Shown: positions 47,089 through 59,710 of the stretch, in pieces | Position numbering within the stretch: position 1 is the first letter of the stretch | Layout of the letters: every line of letters begins with the position of its first letter | Assembly (NCBI GenBank): GCA_015501595.1 | Contig: JADNRX010000103.1 | Location: forward strand, 90,590 to 154,589 | DNA from: Hymenopellis radicata | Taxonomy: Eukaryota; Basidiomycota; Agaricomycetes; Agaricales; Physalacriaceae | Length of the DNA: 64,000 nt | Direction: 5' to 3' | The notes under the pieces: generated by a model | Seen by the model: the letters and a program-made list of their open reading frames with translations, nothing else | What the model was told of the DNA's origin: nothing | The model's database searches: none | Made by a program: the position numbers and the translations under genes

Positions 47089-48529
47089 ATGTATCCAGCC
47101 ATGGCTCTCCCAAGTTCAACACCTGCATTTTCCACCCGCCACGACCAGGCTATTGTTGCCATTAATCATCACTCCGGAAAATCTCTTGCCCAGGAGCTAC
47201 CCCACGAGCTTATAGCTTCGATTGCGTCCTACCTCGTTCCACTGCCGTCGTGTCATAACAACACTTACAACCTGCACGCCCTCTTTTCCGCGGCCCATGT
47301 CTGCCATAGATGGCGTGAGGTCATCTTCAACGATCCACGGCTTTGGACAGACATCGAGTTCTTACCTGTGTCTTACAAGGCACTACGGCGTGCCTCCCAT
47401 ATCCTCTATAAAGTTCTTTCCCTTTCTGGGAACAATATCCGAGTCTGAGGAGCAGGCATTCATGATGCAGATCCTAGATGTTTCAGCGCGTTGCGCCAGT
47501 CTTACCATCTCTCTTACCTATGAGCTATACATCAAGCTCATAGGGGAGACGCGCTCATTCCCAAAGCTTCGTCGCTTATCCCTTAGGCCGTTCTCGAACC
47601 GGGGCACTTCCACACGGTACGGGAAGGCCCTGGATGCCACGAACCTTTGGGACTACCTTCCTGTGGTGACAGACCTCGAGATAGTCTGTTCTACGACAGA
47701 TTGTCTTCGCTCCATACCGTTCGACTTGACGAACTTGTCCATCAGGCTTAGTGGTAACGCGAGTCGCCTCTTCTTCCCTTTCATTGATATGCTGGGAAGC
47801 TCTCAAACGCTTACAAGTGTTACATTCCATGCGACGTTCTGCAAGACAGAGCCAGCGCGTCGACCAGATAAACCAGCATCCGCCCGCAGTACTAGTATAA
47901 CGACGTTGTGTCTGAAGGACTATGGTGTGCGCCTTTTGGATTATATCACCCTGCCCTCTCTCAGCAGCCTGTCGGTCAATACGCTCAGATGGCAAACTCC
48001 ACACGTGCATGCAGAGATCGTAGGCGGCAGCGTGCCATCCATTATCCGTTTCCTTGGCCGGTCGAATCCTCCTTTGGAGAACTTCGCTTTGTGGAAGTCA
48101 GAGCTCACACCGTCGATGCTGTCGTCGATGCTGTCTTACCTACCGAGGCTCCAGGCTTTCGACCTTCGTGTCAATCTCTTCGGTAACTTGGAATTCTTGA
48201 CAGATTTCTTCGATAGGCTTTCGAGGAGCGACTCCAATGGGACCTTCGAAGTCTTGCCTTGCCTCAGCAGACTGCTCATCGGTCTAGACTCTTCCAAGAA
48301 GGGATATGATGTTGCAAAGTCGGTTGACGAGGTTGACGGGAAACATTTTCTGAAGATGATTCGCGAGCGGGGGGCTCAGGTCAATTCTCCCATCCGTTAT
48401 GTTCGGATTGTGGTCGATGCGAATGGGTTCTGTAATCTCGCAGAATCGGATGTTGATGTAATGTATGAGTGTGAGCGACTTGTTGGATGGCAGGTTGTTA
48501 CAGACGATGCGGAAAGGAGTAGGAGATGA
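47089..48529 (+). CDS. F-box-like protein with one frame break
   Basis: Start ATG 47089 (MYPAMALPSS) or in-frame 47101. The first part carries an F-box-like LAQELPHELIASIASYLVPL and the following VCHRWREVIFNDPRLWTDIE. The frame breaks near 47,435, after VLSLSG, and continues one base off as EEQAFMMQILDVSARCASLT through a leucine-rich C-terminal part (FPKLRRLSLRPFSNRG, LPSLSSLSVNTLRW, YLPRLQAFDLRVNLFGNLEF) to TGA 48529. The second frame is open for over 1 kb, so the break is either a single-base sequence error or a very recent mutation. It belongs to a different subfamily from the 41,216 pair. Confidence 0.7.
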
Positions 48530-48736
48530 TTGTTGAATGTGCAGTATCTACCTCCAATACATGAAATTCATTCAAGACAGTGATAAGTAATGCAGAAGAC
48601 TTAGCAGATCCTTAGCCAAGATACAACGGTTTTCATTGGAACTGGAAGGAAGGGCGACAGAGTAACGAAGACTCATGGCAAGCAACAGATTGTTAACATA
48701 TATGTGTCCGATGTACTAATAGTCGGGTTCGCGGGT

Positions 48737-49078
48737 TTACGACAGTGCGGGAATGTGACGTCCTCCACGAACCAAAGCAATATTATTGTCGGGAACCGCG
48801 TCGAAGATGATGCAGAGAACGTCAAGTAAGACACCAAAGATTAGAATCGAGAACTTGGTATTTGGAGATGATAATACCTGGAACATTTGCGCATCGGATG
48901 AAAGAGAGGTGCAATTCCTCGGCAGAGGCTTTGAGCTCTGACGACTTGGCTTTGCAATGTGCAGGAGGGATAACAGAATTCGTGGATAAGAAACTCACAT
49001 GCTGAAGACAACACCCCCTTGAGTAGAAAGTACAGCATTGAGTGACTGAGTGTACAGTAAATCTACGTCGAAGAGCCA
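48737..49078 (-). CDS. Possible small minus-strand gene, unrecognised
   Basis: The minus strand reads FHDVDRYWLFDVDLLYTQSL, NAVLSTQGGVVFS up to a good donor (gtgagt), then continues in one frame to QMFQVLSSPNTKFSILIFGV, LLDVLCIIFDAVPDNNIALV and ends RGGRHIPALS at TAA 48737. Composition is protein-like with a hydrophobic segment before the end. I could not place the start; a short upstream piece (MENPA at 49,161) ends at a usable donor but in the wrong phase. Treat as a candidate only. Confidence 0.35.
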
Positions 49079-49163
49079 GTAACGGTCGACGTCGTGGAAG
49101 ACTAAAGGAGATGATCAGTAGTCGAAGCAGGTCGAAGCGCGTCGCTAACAGCAGGATTTTCCA

Positions 49164-49544
49164 TCTGAAGAGGGCGGGCAATCTCTAGTCAGTGTACCTG
49201 TCAGTGGCTGACAGCGTCTAGCTGACACGGCGGGATCCGGACGCGGCCGCAACAAGGGCAGACGTGTTGGTTAATAGGAACACGAATAAATATGGAGCAC
49301 TGCCACTTACCCTCCACGCTTGCCTTCTTCTCGCCTTGTTCTCGCCGGCACTTGGTCTAATGACCCGACGACCACGGTTATCCTGCGGATCTAAACAGGG
49401 CCTGAACTATGTCTGACCTCTGTAACAACCGCGAGGACGCGTGCCCTCCTCGATGGACCTGATATTGAGCGGCCTTGATCCGTGTCGCAGCGAGGGTGGT
49501 GGCGGTCATGTCGGAATTCGATCGTGATGGGCGTTGTGATCTAC
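49164..49544. other. Upstream region of the first peptidase gene
   Basis: No coding frame accepted. The region runs up to the TATA box at 49,545. Confidence 0.35.
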
Positions 49545-49552
49545 TATATAAG
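49545..49552 (+). promoter_or_regulatory. TATA box of peptidase gene 1
   Basis: TATATAAG lies 61 bases before ATG 49606, a normal distance for a fungal TATA promoter with a short leader. Confidence 0.55.
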
Positions 49553-49605
49553 CTCACGAATCATCAAAGTAATTTTGTTCCTTTAACCACAGGTCCGAGT
49601 TGAGG

Positions 49606-51752
49606 ATGGTGTTTTTCAGCAGTTTACGCCTATTATTGGCGCTTCTCGCTTCTGGCGTCTGCGCGCAGACTTTTGATTGGACGGCGGTGAGTTGCGTCTT
49701 TTCTACTCTCAACGCTTCTTGATTATTCTCTATTACTTAGATTGAACCATCAGAGAAACTCGGATGGGTCGAATGTTTTGACACCTTTCAATGCGCACGT
49801 CTTCAGGTGCGTTACTGAAAGTGGATCTGTGAGGCTTCAGCTGATCCTCAACAGGTTCCTATCGACTACTCTAACGAGACTGGTGGTAAGGCTGCCATTG
49901 CTCTCGTCAAGTACGCGTCAGCTGCACCGCCGGAGGACTATCAAGGCGCCGTTCTTTTCAACCCTGGCGGCCCTGCTGCCAGTGGTGTCGAGTTACTCCA
50001 ATTCCTCGGTCCATACATGGCGGCTATCATCGGTCCCCAATACGACATTATTTCCTTCGACGTCAGAGGTAGTGTAATTCATTCCGAGTTTTGACGTTGC
50101 CTAACACGATGCTTTCCAGGACTAGGTGCCTCCACACCGAGAGTCGAGTTCTTCGCTACGGAAGCTGAACGCGCTTTGTGGCTGGCAAACCCTTATGCGA
50201 ACCTTGCTTCGTTCGTTCCAGCTATGACTCTCAATCTAACAAACGATCCTCTTGCTATCGGGAGAATGTGGGCGCACGCGCAGATCCTTGGTGAAATGGC
50301 CAAGGACCGTGATACGTCTGGTTTATTGGAGCATGTCGGGACTGAAAACATTGCACGGGATATGCTGAGGATCACCGAAGCTAATGGACAGGATTCGTTG
50401 CTGTACTGGGGCCTTTCGTGTGTATCCTTCAAGTCCTGTGTGTGTCGGCAATACTGAAGCTTTCCTTCAGATATGGATCCACGCTGGGCACAACATTTGC
50501 CTCCATGTTTCCCGTAAGTCTGCTCCTTCAATCTACAACTGCTTTCGATGAAGCTCATGGTGATCAGGATCGTGTCGGACGCATGCTGCTTGATGGTATA
50601 ATGGATGTAGAAGGATACTATGCAAGCAAGTCTTTTCTTTTCCTTTCTGAATCTCTGCAAAAGTCTCATACTTTATTTTAGCCGATTGGCGCAACGAAGT
50701 GACGGACTCAGATCTTACCCTCCAAGCCTTCTTTGATAGCTGCTATTCCGCAGGTCCCAACGGTTGTGCATTCTATGCCCCCTCCCCGTCCGAGATCGAG
50801 GCCAACCTAAACGATTTATATACCGCTGTCCTAGCGTCGCCTGTTCCCTTCTACACGTCGTCGTCTTATGGTATCGTCGACTATCGCATCTTGAAAAATG
50901 TGGTCTACACGGCTTTGTGGACACCTTACACCTCCTTCCCAGTTCTTTCGAAGGGTCTTGCTGAGCTTGCGGGAGGCAACGGCGCCACCATTTACCAGAT
51001 GCAGCTCAGCGGGGCAGTGGGTTTCGAAATGGAGCCCAGCGGTCAACGGTTCGAGTGCGACTGCCCCACCTCGACCTCCCCATCGTATATGAACACTTGG
51101 GAGATGCGACTGGCCATCTCATGTGGTGATGGTGCGCAAGTGACGGACTCGGTCGCAGACCTTGAGAGTTATTGGAAAGAAGCCAGCAGTATATCGTCTT
51201 TCTCTGATACCATGACCTGGATGCGCGCAATTTGCTCGTGAGTGTTCTTCTTTGTTTTGTCCATCAACACCTAACACACGGTGCAGTGGGTGGAAAGTAC
51301 ACCGCAAAGATCGCTTCTCGGGACCGATCGCTGGAGATACCAGTTTCCCCATCCTCTTTATTGGTAACACGGCCGACCCGATAACGCCTCTCCCTTGGTA
51401 AGTCGTTCTTTGCTGTTTAGATACTCTTATTCAATGTAACAGCGCAAAGAAGACTTCCGCCGCATTCCCCGGATCTGTGGTGATAACCCAAAACGCGCCT
51501 GGTGTACGTTTGCCTTTCACTGTTCTGTTCCACCGCTCAAACTCTGAGTACAGCACACTTCCTTATTCACGGCGCCATCGACGTGTCTTCAGTCTTATAT
51601 TCGGGCGTACTTCGAGCACGGAACACTTCCCGAGGAAGGCACTATCTGTGAGGTCGACGTTAAGTTGTTTCCGTCTCCATTAGACAATGGAACATTTGTG
51701 GAGGCGCACACTGTGGATGTCGACGCCGAGCTGTTCCCTGCTGCGCCATAGT
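49606..51752 (+). CDS. Secreted alpha/beta-hydrolase peptidase (S33, tripeptidyl-aminopeptidase-like), copy 1
   Basis: ATG 49606 opens a signal peptide (LRLLLALLASGVCAQ). Several short introns follow. The body reads EKLGWVECFDTFQCARLQVP, DYQGAVLFNPGGPAASGVEL (oxyanion-hole region), GPQYDIISFDVRGLG, DMLRITEANGQDSLLYWGLS with the nucleophile in GLSYG, the TAP-type lid, and near the end LFIGNTADPITPL (catalytic Asp) and VVITQNAPGHTS (catalytic His). Family members cleave short N-terminal peptides or related substrates outside the cell. Cysteines such as WVECFD and ISCGDG likely pair. No frame break was found; the stop is TAG 51750-51752. Its paralog faces it at 59,711-61,734. Confidence 0.85.
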
Positions 51753-51947
51753 CCTTGATTACAGACCTCGGCAATACTTGTAAATCGAGACCTCTTTCTC
51801 GCTCACAGGTTAGAGTCAATTTCAATGCAAAAACCATGCGTGAAACGTCGATGCGCAGTATCATAGCTTCACGTTTAATCCTACTTCGTTATTTTCATTT
51901 GTATCTCTGGACATTGATGTTCAGCGTGTGTCCAACGAATTTAACTT

Positions 51948-53300
51948 TGGACTCGGATGCCTCGGACCGATCCTGACCAATCTTGAGTTGCAACCGCCAT
52001 CTTGGATCTGCCATTCGAGGACGTTGTGTTATAGCGGGCAGACAGACGGTACTGGAACATGGCTTGTCTTACTTTCGTTCATTCTAACATATTGACAGCC
52101 ATGGCTAACACGGTCGGAGAAATACCTACAGGTAGCACGAATACCACCCTCCCCCAAGAACTAATCGACAGCATCATCGACGTGGTAGCAGAAAATGGCG
52201 ACACCTCGTTTGATGACCTAAAAGCATGCTCTCTCACTGCGCGTCGTTTCCGAGCGCGGACCCTTTGCCATCTTTTCCTATGTTTGACCGCCCGGACGCG
52301 CACCCGGTGGCCTCAGTTCCTCGAACTTATCTCGGAATCACCACACATTCCCTCGCATTACACCATCTTAAAACTCGTCTCCCATTCCAGGGACGTCCAG
52401 AGGAGAGTCACCGCCACCATCACACTGGAGCGCGTGTTCGCGTCCCTCGTCAACATACAAGTCCTCTGGCTGCACCGGTACTGGGGAAGGGTCATCGCGC
52501 AACCCAGCCTATATGCCTATGTTGTTGCTATGCCGTTGAAAGAGGTGCACCTGCACTTTACTCTGTTCCGCTCGGTGAAGGAATTCGCTGTCTTTTGCAA
52601 AGAAGCATTGCGCGGAGTGCGAGTTGTAGAATTGGAGGAGCCGTACTTGGCGGCACTACCAGAGATACTTGATGGATCAGATTTTGTGGCTCAGGATGCA
52701 CCACCCGTCCTGCGCAAGCTCGCAGTGCGTCACGTCAAGCCAGCCATTGTGGATGCTATAGCCATGGGCTGCATAGGACCTCTGAGGGCCGTGGAACGAT
52801 TGGATTACCGCGGCCCGAACTGCCTCGCTTTGACCAAATTTCTTGATTGCAGAGCATTGAAAATATTGGTTCTTGAAGTTGTACCTGACGGTGGTTCTGG
52901 TAAGTCTGCGTGCATGAGGGTCCAACATAGCTACTCATACGTTTTCGCATAGAACCCCTCTCGACTGCTGGTCATTTCCCTTGTCTGGAGTGCCTCACGA
53001 TGGACTTCGGGGTCGGCGGCGGGCATCGACTTCTCGCTTGGCTCATACACTGTATTTCATCACGTCGGATTGGGTCGCATTTGAAATACCTTTCCTTTGA
53101 AGGATATCTGGGCCGCTACTCGAACCTCTCACCACTGACCACGTTTGACCAAGTGATGTCTGAAAACCTTGCACAATTTCCAGCCCTCAAAGGAATGACG
53201 ATCCCTCGTGGCATTCAAGAAATAGATGTTTTTAAGGTGTACGCGCCCAAGCTTGTGGAGATGGGCTTCATCTCGTGGTAGTGCAGCCATAGCAGTATCC
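51948..53300. repeat. Segmental duplication, copy 1
   Basis: From ggactcggatgcctcggacc (51,949) to just past the F-box stop, this region is repeated 3,973-3,977 bases downstream. The block 52,172-52,704 shows no difference from 56,145-56,677 by eye; similarity falls on both sides but stays high through the second exon. Confidence 0.85.
52101..53281 (+). CDS. F-box-like protein in the duplicated unit, copy 1
   Basis: Two exons. ATG 52101 (MANTVGEIPTGSTN) is chosen because the in-frame ATG at 52059 is ATC in the other copy. The N-terminal F-box-like segment is LPQELIDSIIDVVAENGDTS, then DLKACSLTARRFRARTLCHL. A long middle part without known motif follows (TLERVFASLVNIQVLWLHRY, PLKEVHLHFTLFRSVKEFAV). 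After an intron (gtaagt to cgcatag) exon 2 gives EPLSTAGHFPCLECLTMDFG and ends VEMGFISW at TAG 53281. Probably an adaptor-type F-box protein; no partner can be inferred. Confidence 0.75.
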
Positions 53301-53726
53301 GCCTTAGGTAGCAGGGCGGAATCACTAGTTTCATTATTCTACTTTCCGGTTTCCTTTCTTGACGATTCTCTGTGATGTATACTCTCAGGCGCTGCTGGAA
53401 CAGATCGTGAGGTTGCCGCCCCGGTTAGTCAGTCTTTTAATCTGCTGGCGAAGACAATGCTAATCTCAGACTGCAGCCGCGATGAACGTGCTCCGTGGCA
53501 CGGCCCAATAGCAGAGACACCCGACTTTCAAGGAGCGAAACTGAATACACGAACCGTGTGGCGGCGGTGACTATTGACAGTGTTCCGTAACGACGCGCAG
53601 TTAGCACCAAGGTACCACTTATTTGGGTGTCGTCATTCTTGCCCTCTTATCAGCGATCGCAGCGGATTGATTCATTCGTGACATGAACTGGTGTCGTCCC
53701 GGGACAACTTGTACGCCACCTGTGAA

Positions 53727-53734
53727 CTATATAG
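53727..53734 (+). promoter_or_regulatory. TATA-like box of P450 gene at 53,789
   Basis: CTATATAG lies 55 bases before the ATG. Confidence 0.4.
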
Positions 53735-53788
53735 GTATCTGATGTGGCCCTCGAAGGAGTAGTCCTTCTTCTCATATCCATATCCACC

Positions 53789-55775
53789 ATGCTTCGTGGC
53801 GACACCGTACTCCTATTTTGCATATGCTTATTACTCTCCGCCGTTTGGCTATGGAGAAAGCGCGCTCCTCGACTACCGCCAGGTCCAAATGGATGGCCCG
53901 TCATCGGAAACCTCTTCGATATGCCCTCAGAGCGAGAGTGGTTTACTTGGGCTCGGTGGGGCAAACAGTATGGTTTGTTCCTTCTTTACATTGCCAGGAA
54001 TCAGTTCAACTGTCTTCCGAGCAGGCAGTATCACTTACCTTAGTGTCATCGGCCGGCCCATCCTCATCGTCAATGATTTCGCCACCGCCCAACAACTGCT
54101 CAATAAGCGGTCCGGTATTTATTCAGACCGACCACCGCCATTGACCATGCACGAGCTCTCTGGGTGGGGGAAGTCGATGTCCAACCTGCGCTACGGAAGT
54201 GACTTGCGTCTGGCGAGGAAACTCGTACACAAAGTGATGGGGAGTAGTCAGATGATACATGTTCAGAATGTGCAGGAGGAGGAGACGCGGAGGTTTCTGC
54301 AGAAACTATCTAAGACGCCGGAGGAGGTGTTCACGCATATCCACGAGTGCGTCTTTTCATTACGCCTGCTGTGTTGTACGTTAACGGCGTAAAAGCAACA
54401 TCGCCTCAATTGTTCTCCGTGTAACATATGGTTATCGCACCGTCCTGAACGATCCTCTGGTGGCCAAAGTTGAAGAGGCGGTAGATGGGTTTAATCGAGG
54501 CGCTTCATCAGCGTTTCTCGTGAATATTTTTCCTATCTGTAAGTTTCCTTCTACGCCTTCTGCACCAGCTCTCAGTTCAAGATGTTAGTGCGCTACTTAC
54601 CCTCCTGGATGCCCGGGACATCATTCAAGCATACAGCTCGGAAGTTCAAGGAAAGTGTAATCCACATTGCCAATCAGCCACTGGATTCGGTTAAGGAGCA
54701 AATGGTGCGACTCTGGGACTTCATTTTGTTCTTGTTTAATCACTGATGGTGTATTCAACCAGATACGCGGCGACACCTCGCCATCATTCGTATCAACCCA
54801 TCTCTCAGCGGGAGAAAACCAAGATATAGTTAAATGGAGTGCAGCCTCCCTTTATACAGGTAACGAACTCCTTTCCTTTGCGGCGATGTTCCTGATGCAG
54901 ATCCCTCTAAAGCCGGCTCGGACACGGTACGTTCAGCATTGTCGAGCTTAACGATGTCTGGTAGAACTCTAACATCCTCAGACCGTCATAAGCCTCGAAG
55001 TCTTCTTCAAAGCCATGATTATGTATCCCAAAGTGCAAGAGCGCGCCCAAGCCGAGCTTGATGCCCACATCTCTTCAATAGGCCGGCTTCCCTCTCTTGT
55101 CGATCGCAGCCAAGGAAAACTGCCGTACATCGAAGCAGTACTATGGGAGGTTCTACGATGGCACACAGCCGTTCCCAGTGGCGCACCCCACGCTCCTTCG
55201 CAGGACGACGAATACAACGGGTGGCTCATACCCAAGGGCGCGATCGTGTTTGTTAACTTGTGGTACGCGTTGGAGTGTGCAAATCCGAATTCGGTACTTG
55301 AAAGTTGAAAGTTGAACAATGTGGACAGGCAACTCGCGCATGATCCGAGTGTATATCCTAACCCGGACACTTTCGATCCAGAGCGCTTCTTGGGCTCTAA
55401 CCCCCAGCAGGATCCTCGTGAAATCGTCTTTGGGTTCGGCAGAAGAGTCTGCGTTGGTGCGTCCGATGTCGTGTTTCTACTAGTCGGACTAAAATCCCAT
55501 CACGTTGGATAGGACGATACCTCAGTGAAGCGTCCATGTTCCTAACGATCGCTATGACACTGGCCGCATTCAATATCTCGAAAGTTTCGGAGAACGACGT
55601 CGTGACAGCTGAGCAGGTATCGGGCTTGCTAAGGTTTGTCCTGCTTTCGGCATCTCTCCTTCATGGTGAATGACCTCGATTTTGATTCAATAGTCGAACA
55701 TCGCCATTCAAATGCTCAATCCCGCCGAGGAATGAACGCGCTTTGGCTTTGCTCAAATCGAGCTTGCCAGAATGA
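53789..55775 (+). CDS. Cytochrome P450 (O-methylsterigmatocystin oxidoreductase-like group), intact
   Basis: ATG 53789. Membrane anchor [20 protein letters not shown], hinge [19 protein letters not shown], then [66 protein letters not shown], the I-helix [22 protein letters not shown] (ExxR), [34 protein letters not shown] and the heme loop [10 protein letters not shown]. The end is [10 protein letters not shown] and a tail reaching TGA 55,775. About ten introns, several at positions shared with the genes at 30,745 and 57,741. An ER-bound monooxygenase; substrate unknown. No frame break found. Confidence 0.85.
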
Positions 55776-55921
55776 TGTGCAACTCGGTCTACCGAGATTG
55801 CGTGTAGCACGGCATAAATTGAGAAGATGGATTCACTGTCCTCCGCGCCTCGTTACCTTTACTTGTATCTCTGTAACATTGTTATCAACAATATTGACGG
55901 CTTGTCTGCGGTCATGTGACT

Positions 55922-57270
55922 GAGTATTGGACTCGGATGCCTCGGACCGAAGCATCTTGCGTTGCAACCGCCATCTTGATCTGCCATTCGAGGACGTTCT
56001 GTTATAGCGGGCAGACAGACGGTACTGGAACATCGCTTGTCTTAGTTTCATTCATTCTAACATATTGATAGCCATGCCTAACAAGCTCGGAGAAACACCT
56101 ACAAGTGGCACGAATACCACCATCCCCCAAGAACTAATCGACACCATCATCGACGTGGTAGCAGAAAATGGCGACACCTCGTTTGATGACCTAAAAGCAT
56201 GCTCTCTCACTGCGCGTCGTTTCCGAGCGCGGACCCTTTGCCATCTTTTCCTATGTTTGACCGCCCGGACGCGCACCCGGTGGCCTCAGTTCCTCGAACT
56301 TATCTCGGAATCACCACACATTCCCTCGCATTACACCATCTTAAAACTCGTCTCCCATTCCAGGGACGTCCAGAGGAGAGTCACCGCCACCATCACACTG
56401 GAGCGCGTGTTCGCGTCCCTCGTCAACATACAAGTCCTCTGGCTGCACCGGTACTGGGGAAGGGTCATCGCGCAACCCAGCCTATATGCCTATGTTGTTG
56501 CTATGCCGTTGAAAGAGGTGCACCTGCACTTTACTCTGTTCCGCTCGGTGAAGGAATTCGCTGTCTTTTGCAAAGAAGCATTGCGCGGAGTGCGAGTTGT
56601 AGAATTGGAGGAGCCGTACTTGGCGGCACTACCAGAGATACTTGATGGATCAGATTTTGTGGCTCAGGATGCACCACCTGTCCTGCGCAAGCTCGCAGTG
56701 CATCATGTCCAGCCAGGCATCGTGGATGCTATAGCCATGGGCTGCATAGGATCTCTGAGGGCCGTGGAACAATTAGATTACAACGGCCCGAACTGCCTCG
56801 CTTTGACCAAATTTCTTGATTGCAGAGCATTGAAAATATTGTTTCTTCAAGTCGCACTTGATGGTGGTTCCGGTAAGTCTGCGCACATTGGTCTAATATA
56901 GATACTCATACGTTTTCGCATAGAACCCCTCTCAACTGCTGGTCATTTCCCCTGTCTGGAGTGCCTCACGATGGACTTTGGGGCAGGCGGCAAGAACCTA
57001 CTTCTCGCTTGGCTCACACACTGTATTTCATCACGTCGGATTGGGTCGCGTTTGAAACACCTTTCCTTTGAAGGATATCTTTACCGCTACTTGAACCTCT
57101 CAGCACTGACCACATTTGACCAAGTGATGTCTGAAAACCTTGCACAATTTCCAGCTCTCAAAGGAATGACGATCCCTCGTGGCATTCGAAAAATAGATGC
57201 TGTTAAGGAGTTAATGCCTAAGCTTGCGGCACTGGGCTTCATCTCGTGGTAGTAGAGCCATAGCAGTATC
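55922..57270. repeat. Segmental duplication, copy 2
   Basis: Second copy of the 51,948-53,300 unit, offset about 3,973-3,977 bases. It includes the shared upstream stretch (cgttctgttatagcgggcag), both exons and the intron of the F-box gene. Differences are concentrated at the two ends. Confidence 0.85.
56074..57252 (+). CDS. F-box-like protein in the duplicated unit, copy 2
   Basis: ATG 56074 (MPNKLGETPTSGTN), same two-exon structure as copy 1 and stop TAG 57252. Residues from about 28 to 200 are identical to copy 1. Differences appear at the N-terminus, just before the intron and in exon 2 (copy 1 GVGGGHRLLAW, copy 2 GAGGKNLLLAW). Both copies are open, so both could be expressed. Confidence 0.75.
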
Positions 57271-57740
57271 CGCCTTAGGTTTAGCAACCAGGAATTACTA
57301 GTTTCATTATTATCCTTTCCAGTTCATGCAGCACTTCGTTGGGCGGGCATCCTCAAACCCGAGAATCGTCAGTGCTACAACATAGCTCAGACCATGAAGG
57401 CCATACAACAGCAGAGAGATGAGTCTTTGAAGAGGACTTGAGGAGGACTCGGGGGGCAACAGATTCAACTTGAACAGCTTCGTCTGTCGGGTTGAAGAAA
57501 CCTTTGACGTTTGATCAGCTCGGCCGAGTTGGCCGATTTCTCTTCTCTTCCCCGTCATCGACACGACAATGCGAAGGGGTGACTCGGCGGATGCGTGGAC
57601 CCTTGTCCCAAGCCCGACGACGACTGCGAGGAATAGAGACACCGTTTGCGATGCAGAGGCGTGAACGGCGCGCTAATCCGGACCTAGGGCTGCAATGACC
57701 GGGCTTTATACCACCCCGTTCATGGACGAACGCACCCATC

Positions 57741-59578
57741 ATGCTCGATAAAAGCCTCGCGATATGCCTCTCCGTATTTGCAGCCTATACTTTGCACCGA
57801 ATCTGGGTCGCGAAAAGACGGCCGCCTCCGCCTGGCCCAAAGGGTTGGCCTGTCATTGGAAACCTATTCGATCTGCCTAAGGAAAAGGAATGGGTGACTT
57901 GGGCGAAATGGGGGGACCAATACGGTGCGAACGCCTCCATCTTTGCTATGCAGCGGCTGATAGCTTGGTATAGGCAATGTCACGTCTGTTAACGTCCTCG
58001 GCACTACGCTCGTCATTCTCAACGACTTCGCCTCTGCGCAGGAGCTGCTCGATAAGCGGTCCGCTATCTACTCCGAGCGACCCTCGTTTCCCATGGTCGA
58101 GCTCTGTGGCTGGGGCAATGCGATCCTGCTCCTCCCATATGGCCCGCTTCTACGCAGTCATCGTAAACTCGTCCATAAAGTGATGGGTAGCAGTCAAATG
58201 CCGCAGTTGTATCCCATCCAAGAGCAGGAGACCAGCAAGTTTGTGAAGAGGCTAATGGAGACCCCCGAAAAGCTGTTCGTGCATATCCACGAGTACGTTG
58301 CAGCACTTAAAAAAATTGTGCTTATGCTTATGGTCTACAGTAACATCGCGTCGATTATCCTACGAACTACGTATGGCTACAATATCGTTCCTGAGGATCC
58401 GCTAGTTGCGAAGGTTGAAGAAGCGGTAGCCGCCTTTGCGCACGCGTCGTCGCCTGCGTTTCTTGTCAATACGTTTCCCATTTGTACGCAGTGTCATTCA
58501 TGTTGGTTGACATCTCACTAAAACCAAACTGTAGTGCGACATGTTCCTGACTGGATGCCAGGAGCTTCGTTCAAGCAAACAGCTCATCTCTTGTCGCAGA
58601 GCGTTGACTATATCGCAACATGGCCCTTGAATTGGGTGAAAGAACACATAGTACGTTTACTATTAGTCTCCTTGTTACCATAATCAAAGTTGAAGTTTTC
58701 TCTTAGGCAAACGGCAATGCCCCAACTTCGTATGTATCGACGCATATCTCAGCAGGAGAAGACGAGGATGTCATCAAGTGGAGTGCTGCGTCGCTCTACA
58801 CAGGTATGACCGTCGTCGCTCATTTGGAATCTTTGCTCATCCCGTATCAGCTGGCTCTGACACAACTGTTATTTCAATCGAAGCCTTCTTCAAAGCCATG
58901 ATGCTGCACCCCGAAGTGCAAGCAAAAGCCCAAGCCGAGCTCGACGCGCTAGGCCAATTACCTACCCTCGCCAACCGCGACCAAGGACGACTGCCATACA
59001 TCGAAGCTATCCTGTGGGAGGTTTTGCGATGGCACGTCGTATTCCCGTGCGGCGTTCCGCATGTAGCCAAGGAAGACGATGTATACGGTCCTGACGGATA
59101 TTTCATACCCAAGGGAGCCGTGGTGCTGCAGAATTTGTGGCAGATGTGTCATGACCCTGCAGTGTACGCGAACCCGGCAGTGTTTTGTCCGGAGAGGTTT
59201 TTGGGTGGGGAGGGGGAGAGCGAGCCGGATCCGAGGGAGGTGGTGTTTGGGTTTGGGAGGAGGGTGTGTGTTGGTGAGTTTCTTGTCCTCCTATTTACAG
59301 ATGGGCGGGCTGATGCTGATGTGCAGGCCGCTATATGAGTGAAGCATCCATCTTCCTTACTATTGCTATGACCCTCGCCATCTTCGATATAAGGAAATGC
59401 GACCCGGACGAGGTGGTCGAGGTGGAACAGATGCCTGGGACGTTGAGGTTGGTCTATGTTGATTATGTTTTTTTTGACGGTTTGGCTGAAAGGGGTTTTT
59501 AGTCGGACGCCGCCATTTAAGTGTGACATCAAGCCGAGGAGCGAGCGTGCTATTGCGTTGTTGAATGCGCTTGATTGA
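57741..59578 (+). CDS. Cytochrome P450, paralog of the 53,789 gene
   Basis: ATG 57741, anchor SLAICLSVFAAYTLHRIWVA, hinge [19 protein letters not shown], then [66 protein letters not shown]-helix [31 protein letters not shown] (ExxR), YFIPKGAVVLQNLWQMCHDP, CPERFLGG and heme loop [10 protein letters not shown]; stop TGA 59,576-59,578. In the PERF motif the usual Asp is Cys (CPERF). A TATA-like ctttata (57,704) is only about 30 bases before the ATG. By eye it is much closer to the split P450 at 30,745 than to its neighbour at 53,789 in the region after HRRLVHKV/HRKLVHKV. Convergent with peptidase 2, 132 bases apart. Confidence 0.82.
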
Positions 59579-59710
59579 GGTGTAGCGTGCCACTTTATCG
59601 TGTCGGACTGATCTCCTTGGTGAAATGAATAACGAGCACGTTTCCGATTTCCTGGAGAAGTTACGAATGTCCTATGGAATCTTGTCATAAATAAAACTGA
59701 GGTCCATAAA

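Noticed and set aside
52226..52672. 148-codon frame identical at 52,226 and 56,199
   Set aside because: It is an alternative frame inside the duplicated F-box exon; its identity in both copies reflects the DNA duplication, not selection on this protein.
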